Source: CAWDYA01 sp963806495 (GTDB lineage Bacteria; Acidobacteriota; Polarisedimenticolia; JACPZX01; DASXTC01). From it: DNA of 64,000 bases. Below, one piece after another: positions 41,457-50,172 of the stretch; the first letter of the stretch is position 1; each line of letters opens with the position of its first letter. The position numbers and the translations under genes are program-made. The notes under the pieces are model-generated. The model was not told the DNA's origin. It saw only the letters and a list, made by a program, of their open reading frames with translations, and ran no database searches. Location of the stretch: contig CAWDYA010000004.1 of assembly GCA_963806495.1 (NCBI GenBank), positions 62,001 to 126,000 of the forward strand, given 5' to 3'.

Positions 41457-43244
41457 ATGACACATGACATCGTGATAGGCATGGCGGGCTCGGGCGGAGA
41501 CGGCATCGTCTCCGCCGGCGAATCGCTGATCGCGGCGAGCGCATACGACGGCTATCACGCCCTGATGACCAAGAGCTTCGGCTCGCAGATCCGCGGCGGC
41601 GAGTCGTCCTGCCGGGTGCGCATCTCGACCCGGCCGGTGCTGAACCCCGGCGGCGCCCTCGACGTAGCGGTAGCGCTGAACTGGAATGACTTCCTCAAGT
41701 TCGGCGCCGAGCTGCCGGTGTCGGGAACCACGGTGGTCATCTACGAAGAGGCCACCGGCGTGGCCCCCGATGCGCTGCCGCTGGGCGGCATCATGCCCGC
41801 GCAGGTGTTCGCGGTGCCTCTGGGCCAGATGGCCCGCAAGGCGACCGGCACCGACCGTGCCAAGAACAGCGTCGTGCTGGGCCTGATCGCCGAGTGGTTC
41901 GGCATCAGCCGTGAGTCGGTTCTCAAGCTGATCCGGCGCAAGCTCGGGAAGAAGGGGCAGCAACTGCTGGAGGCCAACGAGCGGGCGTTTGCGGCCGGCG
42001 TGGAGTTCGCCGCGACCCACCCCATGGAGAAACCCCTGACGCTCGAGCCCGGCGACGGCGTCGGCACCAAGCTGCTGGCCGACGGCAACGACATGAGCGC
42101 CGCCGCGGCCATCTTCGCCGGCTGCGACTTCTTCGGCGGCTATCCGATCACTCCGTCCACCGAGATCATGCAGTTGCTGACCCGGGAGATCTGGAAGTAC
42201 GGCGGCGCCGTCATCCAGGCCGAGGACGAGATCGCCGGGATCGGCTGCGCGCTGGGCGCCTCGTTCGCCGGCAGGAAGGCGATGACGGCGACCTCCGGGC
42301 CGGGCATGTCGCTCAAGACCGAGATCCTGGGACTGGCTTCGATCGCCGAGCTGCCGCTGGTCGTCATCAACGTGCAGCGGGGCGGCCCGTCCACCGGTCT
42401 GCCCACCAAGTCGGAGCAGGCCGACCTGTTCCAGGCGGTGTTCTCGGCCCATGGAGACGTGCTGCGGCCGGTGCTCGCGCCGACCACCGTCGCCGATACC
42501 TTCGATGTCGTGGTGGAGGCATTCAACCTCGCCGAGAAGTACCAGACGCCGGTCATCGTGCTGTCCGATCAGGAGATCGGCCAGCGCAAGGAGGTGATCG
42601 ACCCGATCGACACCACCCGGTACACGCTGGTGGAGCGCCTGCGTCCCAGCGAGTCCGAGCTCAAGGACTATGAGCGCTTTCGTGCGACCCACACCGGCCT
42701 CAGCCCGATCTCGGAGCCCGGCATGAAGGGCGGCAACTATCTGGGCGCCGGCATCGAGCACAACGAGCACGGAGACCCGACCAATTCCGGCGCGGTGCAC
42801 GCCCGCATGACCGAGAAACGGTTCAGGAAATTCCGGCCGCTGCGCCGCAGAAACGATCTCATCTCGGTGGAGGGTGATCCCGACGCTCCGCTCGGGATCA
42901 TCTCGTGGGGGTCGTCGGCGGGTGTATGCCGTGAGGCCCTCGCGCTGTGCCGCGAGAAGGGGCTCAACGTCAAGCTGCTGGTGCCACGGCTGGTCTACCC
43001 GCTGGTCGATGAGGTGTACCGCAGGTTCTTTTCCGGGCTCAAGGCCGGCATGGTGGTGGAGCAGTCGTACCAGGGGCAGCTCTACCGGCTGCTACGCATG
43101 TACCTGGATGTTCCGCCGGGGCTGACCTCGTTCTGCCGGACGGGCGCCAATCCGTTCAGGCCGTCCGAAATCGTCGCCGGCGTGCGCGACCTGTCGGCAA
43201 AGCTGCGGGGCCGTCACGGCGAGCGTCAGCAGCCCCAGGAATAG
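41457..43244 (+). CDS. korA: 2-oxoacid:ferredoxin oxidoreductase, fused gamma-alpha subunit
   Basis: 595 residues. The gamma domain comes first (IVIGMAGSGGDGIVSAGESL, KSFGSQIRGGESSCRVRIS). The alpha domain follows with the YPITPSTEIMQLL motif, QAEDEIAGIGCALGASFAG, TSGPGMSLKTEILGLA and NVQRGGPSTGLPTKSEQADL, all diagnostic of the 2-oxoglutarate/2-oxoacid:acceptor family (KorA/VorB-like gamma-alpha fusion). The enzyme makes or uses acyl-CoA with reduced ferredoxin as partner. I start at the ATG of 41457, 9 nt after ggagg; the frame is open to 41310 but that stretch has no family similarity. It is followed by korB. Confidence 0.9.
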   Translation: MTHDIVIGMAGSGGDGIVSAGESLIAASAYDGYHALMTKSFGSQIRGGESSCRVRISTRPVLNPGGALDVAVALNWNDFLKFGAELPVSGTTVVIYEEATGVAPDALPLGGIMPAQVFAVPLGQMARKATGTDRAKNSVVLGLIAEWFGISRESVLKLIRRKLGKKGQQLLEANERAFAAGVEFAATHPMEKPLTLEPGDGVGTKLLADGNDMSAAAAIFAGCDFFGGYPITPSTEIMQLLTREIWKYGGAVIQAEDEIAGIGCALGASFAGRKAMTATSGPGMSLKTEILGLASIAELPLVVINVQRGGPSTGLPTKSEQADLFQAVFSAHGDVLRPVLAPTTVADTFDVVVEAFNLAEKYQTPVIVLSDQEIGQRKEVIDPIDTTRYTLVERLRPSESELKDYERFRATHTGLSPISEPGMKGGNYLGAGIEHNEHGDPTNSGAVHARMTEKRFRKFRPLRRRNDLISVEGDPDAPLGIISWGSSAGVCREALALCREKGLNVKLLVPRLVYPLVDEVYRRFFSGLKAGMVVEQSYQGQLYRLLRMYLDVPPGLTSFCRTGANPFRPSEIVAGVRDLSAKLRGRHGERQQPQE

Positions 43245-43269
43245 AAGACACACCATGGAGAACGTCATC

Positions 43270-44151
43270 ATGAACACGAGCCCGACCTCCCCCCTCGCCG
43301 CGAAGGACTACAGAAGCGAGCTGAAACCGATCTGGTGCCCCGGCTGCGGCGATTTCGGCGTCGTGCAGGCGATCTACCGGGCCCTCGCCGCCATCGGACG
43401 TCCATCCCATGAGATCGCCTTCATCTCGGGGATCGGCTGCTCGAGCCGCATTCCCGGCTACACCACCGCCTACGGCTTCAACAGCGTTCACGGCCGGGCC
43501 CTGCCGATCGCCCAGGGGATCAAGGTGGCCAATCCCGACCTGCTGGTGCTGGCGGCCGGCGGCGACGGCGACGGCTTCTCCATCGGCGGGGGACACGTCC
43601 CCCACGCGGTGCGGCGCAACATCGACATCACCTATGTCGTCATGGACAACCAGATCTACGGCCTGACCAAGGGGCAGCTGTCTCCCACGAGTCCGCAGGG
43701 CAGGAAGACGGTCACCTCGAGCCTCGGCTCGCTGGAGAGGCCGGTCAATCCTCTGCTGTACATGCTGAGCTATGGAACGCCCTACCTCGCCCAGGGCACG
43801 CCGGCCGATCTCCCGGGCCTGACCGAGGTGATCGAGGAGGCGATCCGCTATCCGGGATTCGCCTTCGTCAACGTGCAGTCGCCCTGTGTGACGTACGGTG
43901 AGGCCGAACAGCAGATCAAGGTCCACAAGTCGATCATGAAGTCCCTCGACTCGGAGGGCCACGACCCTTCGAACCTGCTGGAGGCGCTGCGGCTGGCCCA
44001 GTCCTACGGGACCGAGCTGTACACCGGCGTCCTGTACCGCAACCCCGAGCCACCGCCCACCTTCGAAAGCCTCGTGCGCGAGCGTCAGGCCGCCATGATG
44101 AGTGCGACGACGGACAGGGCACGGGTTCTCGATATCTTCGTGCAACGCTGA
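43270..44151 (+). CDS. korB: 2-oxoacid:ferredoxin oxidoreductase, beta (TPP) subunit
   Basis: 293 residues. The start of the domain is KPIWCPGCGDFGVVQAIYRA. The cluster-binding Cys pair is followed by ISGIGCSSRIPGY, and the TPP motif GGDGDGFSIGGGHVPH with NQIYGLTKGQ. The stop of korA is 25 nt upstream. An ATG at 43255 would add five residues; I prefer 43270 because ggag lies 9 nt before it and relatives begin close to this point. Together with korA it forms a two-gene ferredoxin-dependent oxidoreductase typical of anaerobes and microaerophiles using reductive or oxygen-sensitive central metabolism. Confidence 0.9.
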   Translation: MNTSPTSPLAAKDYRSELKPIWCPGCGDFGVVQAIYRALAAIGRPSHEIAFISGIGCSSRIPGYTTAYGFNSVHGRALPIAQGIKVANPDLLVLAAGGDGDGFSIGGGHVPHAVRRNIDITYVVMDNQIYGLTKGQLSPTSPQGRKTVTSSLGSLERPVNPLLYMLSYGTPYLAQGTPADLPGLTEVIEEAIRYPGFAFVNVQSPCVTYGEAEQQIKVHKSIMKSLDSEGHDPSNLLEALRLAQSYGTELYTGVLYRNPEPPPTFESLVRERQAAMMSATTDRARVLDIFVQR

Positions 44152-44162
44152 AGGAGCGAACC

Positions 44163-44690
44163 GTGGGCGAGACCAGAAACATCGACTTCGAGAAGCTGAC
44201 GCTGCGTGACGCCCTGGATCTGGCTGTCCTGATCGAGGAGGAGGCGCGGGACCGCTACGAGGAGTTTGCGGACCAGATGGACCTGCATCATACACCCGAG
44301 GCGGCGGAGTTCTTCCGGTCGATGTCGGGCAACGAGGAGAGGCACCGGTCCGAGCTGGCCGCGCGGCGGATGAAGCTGTTCGAGGATGCCCCGTCCCGGG
44401 TCAGCCGCAGCATGCTGTTCGATATCGAGGCGCCTGACTACGACGAGGCTCGTGCCTTCATGACCGCACGTGAGGCCCTGACCTCGGCGCTCCAGTCCGA
44501 GATGAAGGCCCACGCCTTCTTCGTGCACGCGCTGCCCCACGTGTGGGACCCGCAGGTTCAGAACCTGTTCAAGGAGCTGGCGGAGGAGGAGATCGAGCAC
44601 CAGCGTATGGTCGAAGAGCAGCTCTCCCGCCAGCCCGAGGATCCGGACCTGCCCGCCGACGACTTCGCCGACGAACCGGTCGCCCAGTAG
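44163..44690 (+). CDS. rubrerythrin-like ferritin-fold di-iron protein
   Basis: 175 residues, GTG start with ggagcga upstream, 11 nt after korB. A four-helix ferritin-like fold is seen: EEEARDRYEEFADQM in helix 1, MSGNEERHRSELAARR in helix 2 (E-x-x-H), SEMKAHAFFVHAL in helix 3, and LAEEEIEHQRMVEEQL in helix 4 (E-x-x-H). These supply the carboxylate/His ligands of rubrerythrins. No rubredoxin-type CxxC is present. It probably protects the oxygen-sensitive KorAB enzyme from peroxide or O2. Confidence 0.8.
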   Translation: MGETRNIDFEKLTLRDALDLAVLIEEEARDRYEEFADQMDLHHTPEAAEFFRSMSGNEERHRSELAARRMKLFEDAPSRVSRSMLFDIEAPDYDEARAFMTAREALTSALQSEMKAHAFFVHALPHVWDPQVQNLFKELAEEEIEHQRMVEEQLSRQPEDPDLPADDFADEPVAQ

Positions 44691-44764
44691 GCCGCGTGGC
44701 CGCGCCGGAGCCAGGTGCTACGATGTCTGCGGAACCCCGCCATTTGACAGATGAAAGGAGACGC

Positions 44765-45208
44765 ATGTCCGCCACCATCAGGCTGCACCGCGTGCTGCGC
44801 GCCGAACCCGAGAAGGTGTATCGCGCCTTCCTCGATCCCGATGCCATGGCCAAGTGGCTTCCCCCGAACGGATTCACCGGAAAAGTCCACCACATGGACG
44901 CCAGGGTGGGCGGCAACTACAAGATGTCGTTCACCAACCTCACCACCGGCAAGAGTCATTCCTTCGGTGGAACGTATCAGGAGCTGAGGCCGAACGAGAG
45001 AATCAAGCACACCGACACGTTCGACGATCCGAACCTGCCCGATGAGATGCAGGTGACGATCACCCTGAAAAAGGTCTCCTGCGGGACCGATCTGAGCGTC
45101 GAGCAGGCGGGCGTCCCTGAGGTGATCCCCCCCGAGGCGTGCTACCTGGGCTGGCAGGAATCGCTCACGCTGCTGGCGAAGCTCGTCGAGGCCGACGTCC
45201 CTGACTGA
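44765..45208 (+). CDS. SRPBCC/AHSA1-family START-like protein
   Basis: 147 residues. The ribosome site aaaggaga lies before the ATG. The START/AHSA1 pattern is clear: IRLHRVLRAEPEKVYRAFLD at the start, AMAKWLPPNGF, GGNYKMSFTN, FGGTYQELRPNERI, and the C-terminal helix ESLTLLAKLVEADV. The fold has a hydrophobic pocket. Members include Hsp90-ATPase activator-like and polyketide-cyclase-like proteins, but the ligand is not predictable. It is a stand-alone gene 74 nt after the rubrerythrin-like gene. Confidence 0.8.
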   Translation: MSATIRLHRVLRAEPEKVYRAFLDPDAMAKWLPPNGFTGKVHHMDARVGGNYKMSFTNLTTGKSHSFGGTYQELRPNERIKHTDTFDDPNLPDEMQVTITLKKVSCGTDLSVEQAGVPEVIPPEACYLGWQESLTLLAKLVEADVPD

Positions 45209-45235
45209 CGCCGGGCGATCGTGGGCTGAACGCAC

Positions 45236-45827
45236 GAGACGAACCGGGCCCTGGACTTCGGGCTGGCACGGCTGCTGGAGGCCGAGCCTCCCGAGGAGGC
45301 CGCCACCGCGCTGGCCGCCGTCGCCGATCAGCGAAAGAAGAGACGTGCTGCGCCTGACGGTGCAGTTCGTGGATCTCACGGAAGGCTCCGTGCGCTGGGA
45401 GGAGACGATCGATTCCTGGGTGGACGACCTGCTGAACGTCCAGGACGAGGTGCTCTCATGGATCGTGGAGAGGATGCGGCTGGAAGTCTCGCCGGAGGAA
45501 CAGGCGGGCCTGAAGCGGGACGAGGCCCTTCAGGCGCTCATGCATGCCGAGAGCCTCAATCCCGACTCGCCGCAGATGATCCGCAATTTCGTCGTCATGC
45601 TCACGAAGAGCGGGTGCCAACAGGAGGCGATCAGTACCTGGCTCGAGAGGCTCCCGCTGGAGGAGGCGGCGAAGGAGGCTGAGAGAGCGTTGTCGCTGGA
45701 TCCGGGCAGCCCTTTCTTCAGGAGCGGCGGCACCTTCGCCTACCTGGCTGATCTGGAGACCGCGGAGGTCTTCCTCGCCCTGGACAGCGACAGCACCTTC
45801 AGCGTGCTCAACAGGTACGGCGCCTGA
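45236..45827 (+). pseudogene. remnant of a Ser/Thr kinase-TPR gene
   Basis: ALDFGLARLLEAEP (about 45250-45290) is the DFG segment of a Hanks kinase. It is followed directly, in another frame, by LRLTVQFVDLTEGSVRWEET and VQDEVLSWIVERMRLEVSPEE, the adenylate-cyclase-associated region seen in kinase-TPR proteins, and by TPR-like helices (AEERALSLDPGSPFF-type). The bulk of the kinase domain and the link are missing, so this is a deletion remnant related to the gene at 20064-22624. A further trace (RARERSEQFRQLVEAQG) extends to about 46000. Confidence 0.6.
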
Positions 45828-46045
45828 GCCATCAACGGAAAGAACGACCCGACGCGCCTCGTTTCGGTGACGTCAACCGCGCCCGGGAGGACATGCAGCC
45901 GTTCGTTCATGACGCTCGACCCGGGGCTCGGGAAAATCCCGGATCGCGCGCGTGAGCGCTCGGAGCAGTTCCGGCAGCTCGTCGAGGCCCAAGGAGGAGA
46001 CGGCGGGGCGTCGCCGCAGCCGTCTCCTCGAAAGTCAGGCGGTCG

Positions 46046-46351
46046 TCACGCCCACTTCTTGCCGAGCGCCTCGAGGCCTGCGCGCTTCAGATCGTCCGGC
46101 GTCATCGTGGGGTGGAACTCGACGTCGGCGTCGAACGTCAGGAACCAGGGCTCGGAGTAGAACGGGATCTTCGACGCATCCTCGATCTCGATGAGCATGA
46201 CCGCCGTGCGGTGCCCGTCCATCTCCATGAAGTGGACCGACTGAGGCTTCGTCTCTTCGAGGATCCTGTTGAGCTTCGGTCCCGCCGAACCGTCACGGAC
46301 GGCGGCGTTGAACTTCTCGTGCGGCATTTTCGCGATGAGAAAGGCTTTCAT
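46046..46351 (-). CDS. small conserved protein of DUF3303-like type
   Basis: 101 residues: MKAFLIAKMPHEKFNAAVRD at the start, KPQSVHFMEMDGHRTAVMLIEI in the middle, and EPWFLTFDADVEFHPTMTPDDL at the end. This is a ferredoxin-like alpha/beta fold of unknown function, common in soil bacteria. The ATG follows ggagacccgc. No operon partner is seen. Family assignment is from memory of the pattern. Confidence 0.6.
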   Translation of the reverse strand: MKAFLIAKMPHEKFNAAVRDGSAGPKLNRILEETKPQSVHFMEMDGHRTAVMLIEIEDASKIPFYSEPWFLTFDADVEFHPTMTPDDLKRAGLEALGKKWA

Positions 46352-46503
46352 GCGGGTCTCCTGTCGCGTTGAGGTGCTGGCGGATCAGGGTGTGGCGAAC
46401 GGCACCAGCGTCCTTCGTTGACCCTGCCGGGAGTGACTCCGGAATCCACCATAGTCCTCCGCCGGAGCGATCGCCATGTGGAACGACTCCCGTACGGTCC
46501 GGC

Positions 46504-48834
46504 CTATTCCCCGGGGTGATAGACCCGCTCGGTGTGGCCCTCGAGCTGCTCGGGATGGAAATAGACGACCCTGAGGTTCCCGGTCGCGTAGCGCGCCGCC
46601 TCGTCGTTGAAGTGTGGAGATGAGGGGTCGCCGCTCTCGCCGCCGGCGGTCACGGCGCGGGCCCGGACGGTGTCCCCGAACTCGACCGCGGCCACGAAGC
46701 TGTTGCCGCTGTCGCCATACCACTTCTTCGTGTTCTCGTAGGGCCGTGCCCCGAAGGAGGCGAGTGAGCCCCAGCGCGCGGAGGTGAAGGGGACCGGGAT
46801 GCTCGGCAAGGTGTCGTCGAAGCGGGGTTCGATCGAGTCGTCGAGACGCTGGAACCGGTTGATGTCGCCCCAGGGCGTCTGCCAGCTCCCGAAATCCGCC
46901 TCCAGGCGATCCACGGCATCCGACAGCGCGGCGAGGATGTCGTGAGGCGGCATGCGCGTGGTGACGAACTCCCGCGGCGCCACGTGGGTCTCCGTCGCCC
47001 CCGTGTACATCACCGGCTGGAGGATCGTCGCCCAGTAGACCCCGAGCGAAGTGGCCACGGAGTTTACGCCCCAGCGGTAGTCCCAGCCGCGCAGCACGGT
47101 GACCGGCCCGGCCAGTTTTTCCTTCAAGGGATCGGATGCGGGAAGGGCGTCGTACGCCTTCACCAGCGCCCCCATGGTGGCCTCGAAGAAGGGGAGATAG
47201 CTGTCGAAACCCAGCTCGGTCAGTGACTCGATCGTGAGGTGATGCGGCCGGTCTTCCAGGAGCCGCAGGGCATGCAGACCGCGCGGGGTCTCATACGTGC
47301 CCCACAGGCCGGTGGAGGATCCCTGCTGGACGTAGGCCGGAAACTCGCTGCGCCGCGGGCTGTCGGGCCCCGCCGCCGACCAGGGCCAGTTGTTGGAGTT
47401 GTACACCCAGCCGACCGGCGGGTCGATGACGTTGGGCGACTCCTCGAGGGAGAGCTCGCCCTTGTAGTCGGTGGCCGGGTTGCTTCCATCCACCGGCTTC
47501 ATCCAGTCGAAAGAGGTGTCGCGGCGCGGGATGTAGTTGGAGTGGAAGTAGGCGATGTGCCCCTCCGCGTCCGCGTACACCGTGTTGTTGGAGGAGTTCG
47601 TGTGGAGGCGGAGGACGCGCTCGAAGTCGGCGAGGCCCTTCGCCTTCGTGCGCTCGAAGTCCTGCTGGAGCGCGCGCACGGGGCGCTGCATGAGGCTGAC
47701 GCTCACCCAGCGCGAGGGGCTCCCGTCGGTGCCGGCCGTCTTCCGCACGACGGGGCCGTGCATGGTGTCGTAGGCGGTGAAGGTGCGGCTCTCCATGCCG
47801 TGGTCCGTGCGGTACGGCACGGTGATCCGGCGCGTCCGCATCGCGAGGTCCTTCCCGCCGTGACGGTAGAACCACCGGCCCTTCCGCTGGAGGACCGTCT
47901 CGAGGAACTCGTCGATGTTGTCCACGCCGCTCGAGGTGTGCATCCAGCCACAGGTGCGGTTGAAGCCCTGGTAGACGAAAAACTGCCCCCAGGTTACCGC
48001 GCCGTAGGCGTCCAGCCCCTCATCGCTCGACATCTGGAGCTCGGAGCGGAAGTAGAAGCTGGTGTGCGGGTTGATGTACAGAAGAGCGTGGCCGTTCAGT
48101 GTGTTCTTCGCGGCGATCGCGATCCCGTTCGAGCCGGCCGGCTCCATCGTCCAGGAGGGGGGAACCTCGGGCGGTATGGGCAGGGCCCTGCCGTGCCGGG
48201 TAGCGGCTGAAGCCGGGTCCCCGTAGAACGCCGCCAGCTCCTTCAGGTCCACCCGCTCGATGTCTCCTCCGATCGACCCCTCGCTGAACGCGAGCGCCAT
48301 CCACGGCTCGAAGCGGTCGATGACGCGCGGTCGGGCCTCCGGGTGGGTGTAGAGGAAGTAGTTGAGGCCGTCGGCGAAGGCGTCCATGAGCTTCCGGAGC
48401 CACTCGGGGCTCTCCGCGTACTTCGCCTTCATGGCGTCGGGGTCGATGAACAGCTTCATGCGCAGATCGCGCCAGATCTCCGACTCGCCTTCGGCTTCCG
48501 CCAGGCGGCCCAGCGCGTTGATGTAGTTCGTCTCGACCCGGTTGAAGTCGTCCTCGGCCTGGGCGTACTCCATGCCGAACACGGCGTCGGCGTCGGTCTT
48601 CCCGTGCACGTGCGCGATGCCCCAGTCGTCGCGGGTGATCGTGACCGCCGCGGCCTCGCGCTTCCAGCGGGCGAGCTCCTGTGGAGACGGGTGGCGGGCG
48701 TCCTCGGCCGCCGCCGCGAATGATCGAAACGGGAGCGCCACCCCGGAAAGCAGGACGGTGATCAGGAGGGATGCGCGGAAAAGAGCACCGCGAGGCGACC
48801 GTGCGTTGAGGTGTGGACCGGGCTCCAGGCGCAT
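46504..48834 (-). CDS. secreted penicillin-acylase-family Ntn-hydrolase
   Basis: 776 residues. An N-terminal signal/TM (RASLLITVLLSGVALPFRSF) precedes an alpha chain (about 55-234: VTITRDDWGIAHVHGKTDADAVFGMEYAQAEDD). Autocatalytic cleavage is expected before S235 in AGSNGIAI, leaving Ser as the N-terminal nucleophile of the beta chain. INPHTSFYF, the oxyanion-region Asn in HTNSSNNTVYADAEGHIAY, and GRWFYRHGG complete the family pattern. The length matches periplasmic acyl-homoserine-lactone/aculeacin-type acylases. The amide substrate is not determined. Single intact frame. Confidence 0.85.
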   Translation of the reverse strand: MRLEPGPHLNARSPRGALFRASLLITVLLSGVALPFRSFAAAAEDARHPSPQELARWKREAAAVTITRDDWGIAHVHGKTDADAVFGMEYAQAEDDFNRVETNYINALGRLAEAEGESEIWRDLRMKLFIDPDAMKAKYAESPEWLRKLMDAFADGLNYFLYTHPEARPRVIDRFEPWMALAFSEGSIGGDIERVDLKELAAFYGDPASAATRHGRALPIPPEVPPSWTMEPAGSNGIAIAAKNTLNGHALLYINPHTSFYFRSELQMSSDEGLDAYGAVTWGQFFVYQGFNRTCGWMHTSSGVDNIDEFLETVLQRKGRWFYRHGGKDLAMRTRRITVPYRTDHGMESRTFTAYDTMHGPVVRKTAGTDGSPSRWVSVSLMQRPVRALQQDFERTKAKGLADFERVLRLHTNSSNNTVYADAEGHIAYFHSNYIPRRDTSFDWMKPVDGSNPATDYKGELSLEESPNVIDPPVGWVYNSNNWPWSAAGPDSPRRSEFPAYVQQGSSTGLWGTYETPRGLHALRLLEDRPHHLTIESLTELGFDSYLPFFEATMGALVKAYDALPASDPLKEKLAGPVTVLRGWDYRWGVNSVATSLGVYWATILQPVMYTGATETHVAPREFVTTRMPPHDILAALSDAVDRLEADFGSWQTPWGDINRFQRLDDSIEPRFDDTLPSIPVPFTSARWGSLASFGARPYENTKKWYGDSGNSFVAAVEFGDTVRARAVTAGGESGDPSSPHFNDEAARYATGNLRVVYFHPEQLEGHTERVYHPGE

Positions 48835-48911
48835 CGTCGGGTTCCCTGCAGGGTCGGGGCCGCGACCGTGGCGGCGGACTCGTTATTATAACCGCGGCTT
48901 TCCCGCATGGA

Positions 48912-48931
48912 GCCGGATCGGGTTCGACTCC
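48912..48931 (+). repeat. tmRNA-3'-like repeat, partial copy C
   Basis: gccggatcgggttcgactcc is identical to 8546-8565 and is then followed by tgcctcttccgcc rather than cgcctccacc. It lies in the 187-bp gap upstream of the penicillin-acylase gene. Confidence 0.5.
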
Positions 48932-49021
48932 TGCCTCTTCCGCCGACTTGGCCTGTCTCCTGCTGCCGGACCTCTCGTCAGACACGGGGATTCGTCCCGC
49001 GGGGGTCAGTCCCGGCCCGAC

Positions 49022-50107
49022 CTATGGGGCAACGCCACGGCCTGCCTTCGCCAATGCTTCCTCTGCCGTGCGCACGGTGCCGCGGCCGTCGAAGTAGTCC
49101 GAGGTTCGCACCGGTGCACGCGCCCGGGAGGCTTGAAGCACCCGAGTCGCGACTTCGCTCGTGAGTGCGGCCAGGCACTTGTCGTAGATGCCATCTTCGC
49201 ACTCCTCGGCGTCGTTATGGCGCCGGAGAAGGGATTCAATCTCGAGCGCCAGCGCTCGATCCGGTGTTGGAACGAGCAACGTCGTGAGCGCGGCGTGCTC
49301 GATCCGCAGCGTCGCGAATTGCGTTGTGTAACGCGTCGGGTGCCGCTCACGGACCGCCGGAAACAGAATGCGTTCCTCGATGCCGATGTGGCGAAGGATT
49401 CGCTCTCGAAACCGCGCGTAGGATGAAGGCTCGAAACTACCGTCGGCCAGCGCAATCCGGAGTAGTCCATCGATCTCCTGATGGTCGAGAGCGAGCCACC
49501 TGCGGAGTGCAGCTTTCGGGTCGGTTTCCGGTCGAAGGACCCGATCCTCGGTTACGAGCGCGGACATGGGAACGTCGTGTGTGGCCTGGGGGAGACGCTG
49601 GAACAGCGCAGCCTCAAACGCAAGGCCGACCGAAAAGACCGGATGCCGGGCGAGGAACCTGTCCACGTATCCGCCGCCGTGGCCAAGCCGGAGGCCTGTC
49701 TCATCGAATCCGGGCCCCGGAACGACGGTTGCGTCGATCTCTGTGTCGATACGCTCTTCCTGCAACTCGGGAGCGGACGATCCTGGCTGGAGCAGCCCGG
49801 ACTGGAGCGTCTGGAGGTCGCACGGCCACAAGTGCGCGTGGAGGGATCTGTCGCGATGCTCCGTCCGCGGAACATGGACGGCTTTTCCCATGCTGGCGAG
49901 ACTCTCGATCAAAGGGCGCGTATCGGGCTCTTCTGCGACGGACAGGAACACCAGGAGACCGTGCGCCGAACGGACTTCCGGAAGGTCCAGTGCGCGCTGC
50001 CGCAGCCGCGCCGCGAGCGAGGTGCGGGTGGAGTCCGTCAGATCCGCGACACGTCGTGTGGCCTCGATCCGGAGGTCGGACTTCCGTCTCGAGGTGAATG
50101 TGCTCAT
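49022..50107 (-). CDS. 5-formyltetrahydrofolate cyclo-ligase/hemerythrin fusion
   Basis: 361 residues. Residues 10-195 are a 5-formyl-THF cyclo-ligase (MTHFS) fold: SAHGLLVFLSVAEEPDTRPL, VVPGPGFDETGLRLGHGGGYVDRFL (substrate and ATP loops) and VGLAFEAALF. Residues 205-330 form a hemerythrin domain: H209 (DHQEID), H240 with E244 and E245 (HIGIEERILFP), H271 (EHAALTTL) and H297 with E301/E302. The ATG at 50107 follows ggagtcc, 65 nt after the nitric oxide reductase stop on the same strand. Fusing a folate enzyme with an O2/NO-binding di-iron domain is unusual. Location beside qNOR suggests NO stress. Confidence 0.8.
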   Translation of the reverse strand: MSTFTSRRKSDLRIEATRRVADLTDSTRTSLAARLRQRALDLPEVRSAHGLLVFLSVAEEPDTRPLIESLASMGKAVHVPRTEHRDRSLHAHLWPCDLQTLQSGLLQPGSSAPELQEERIDTEIDATVVPGPGFDETGLRLGHGGGYVDRFLARHPVFSVGLAFEAALFQRLPQATHDVPMSALVTEDRVLRPETDPKAALRRWLALDHQEIDGLLRIALADGSFEPSSYARFRERILRHIGIEERILFPAVRERHPTRYTTQFATLRIEHAALTTLLVPTPDRALALEIESLLRRHNDAEECEDGIYDKCLAALTSEVATRVLQASRARAPVRTSDYFDGRGTVRTAEEALAKAGRGVAP

Positions 50108-50172
50108 GAAAGGACTCCTCCAGGGCGGCCAGGCCGTGTCGCAGGGCCCGCCAGCAGTGGTATGCCGAGCTT

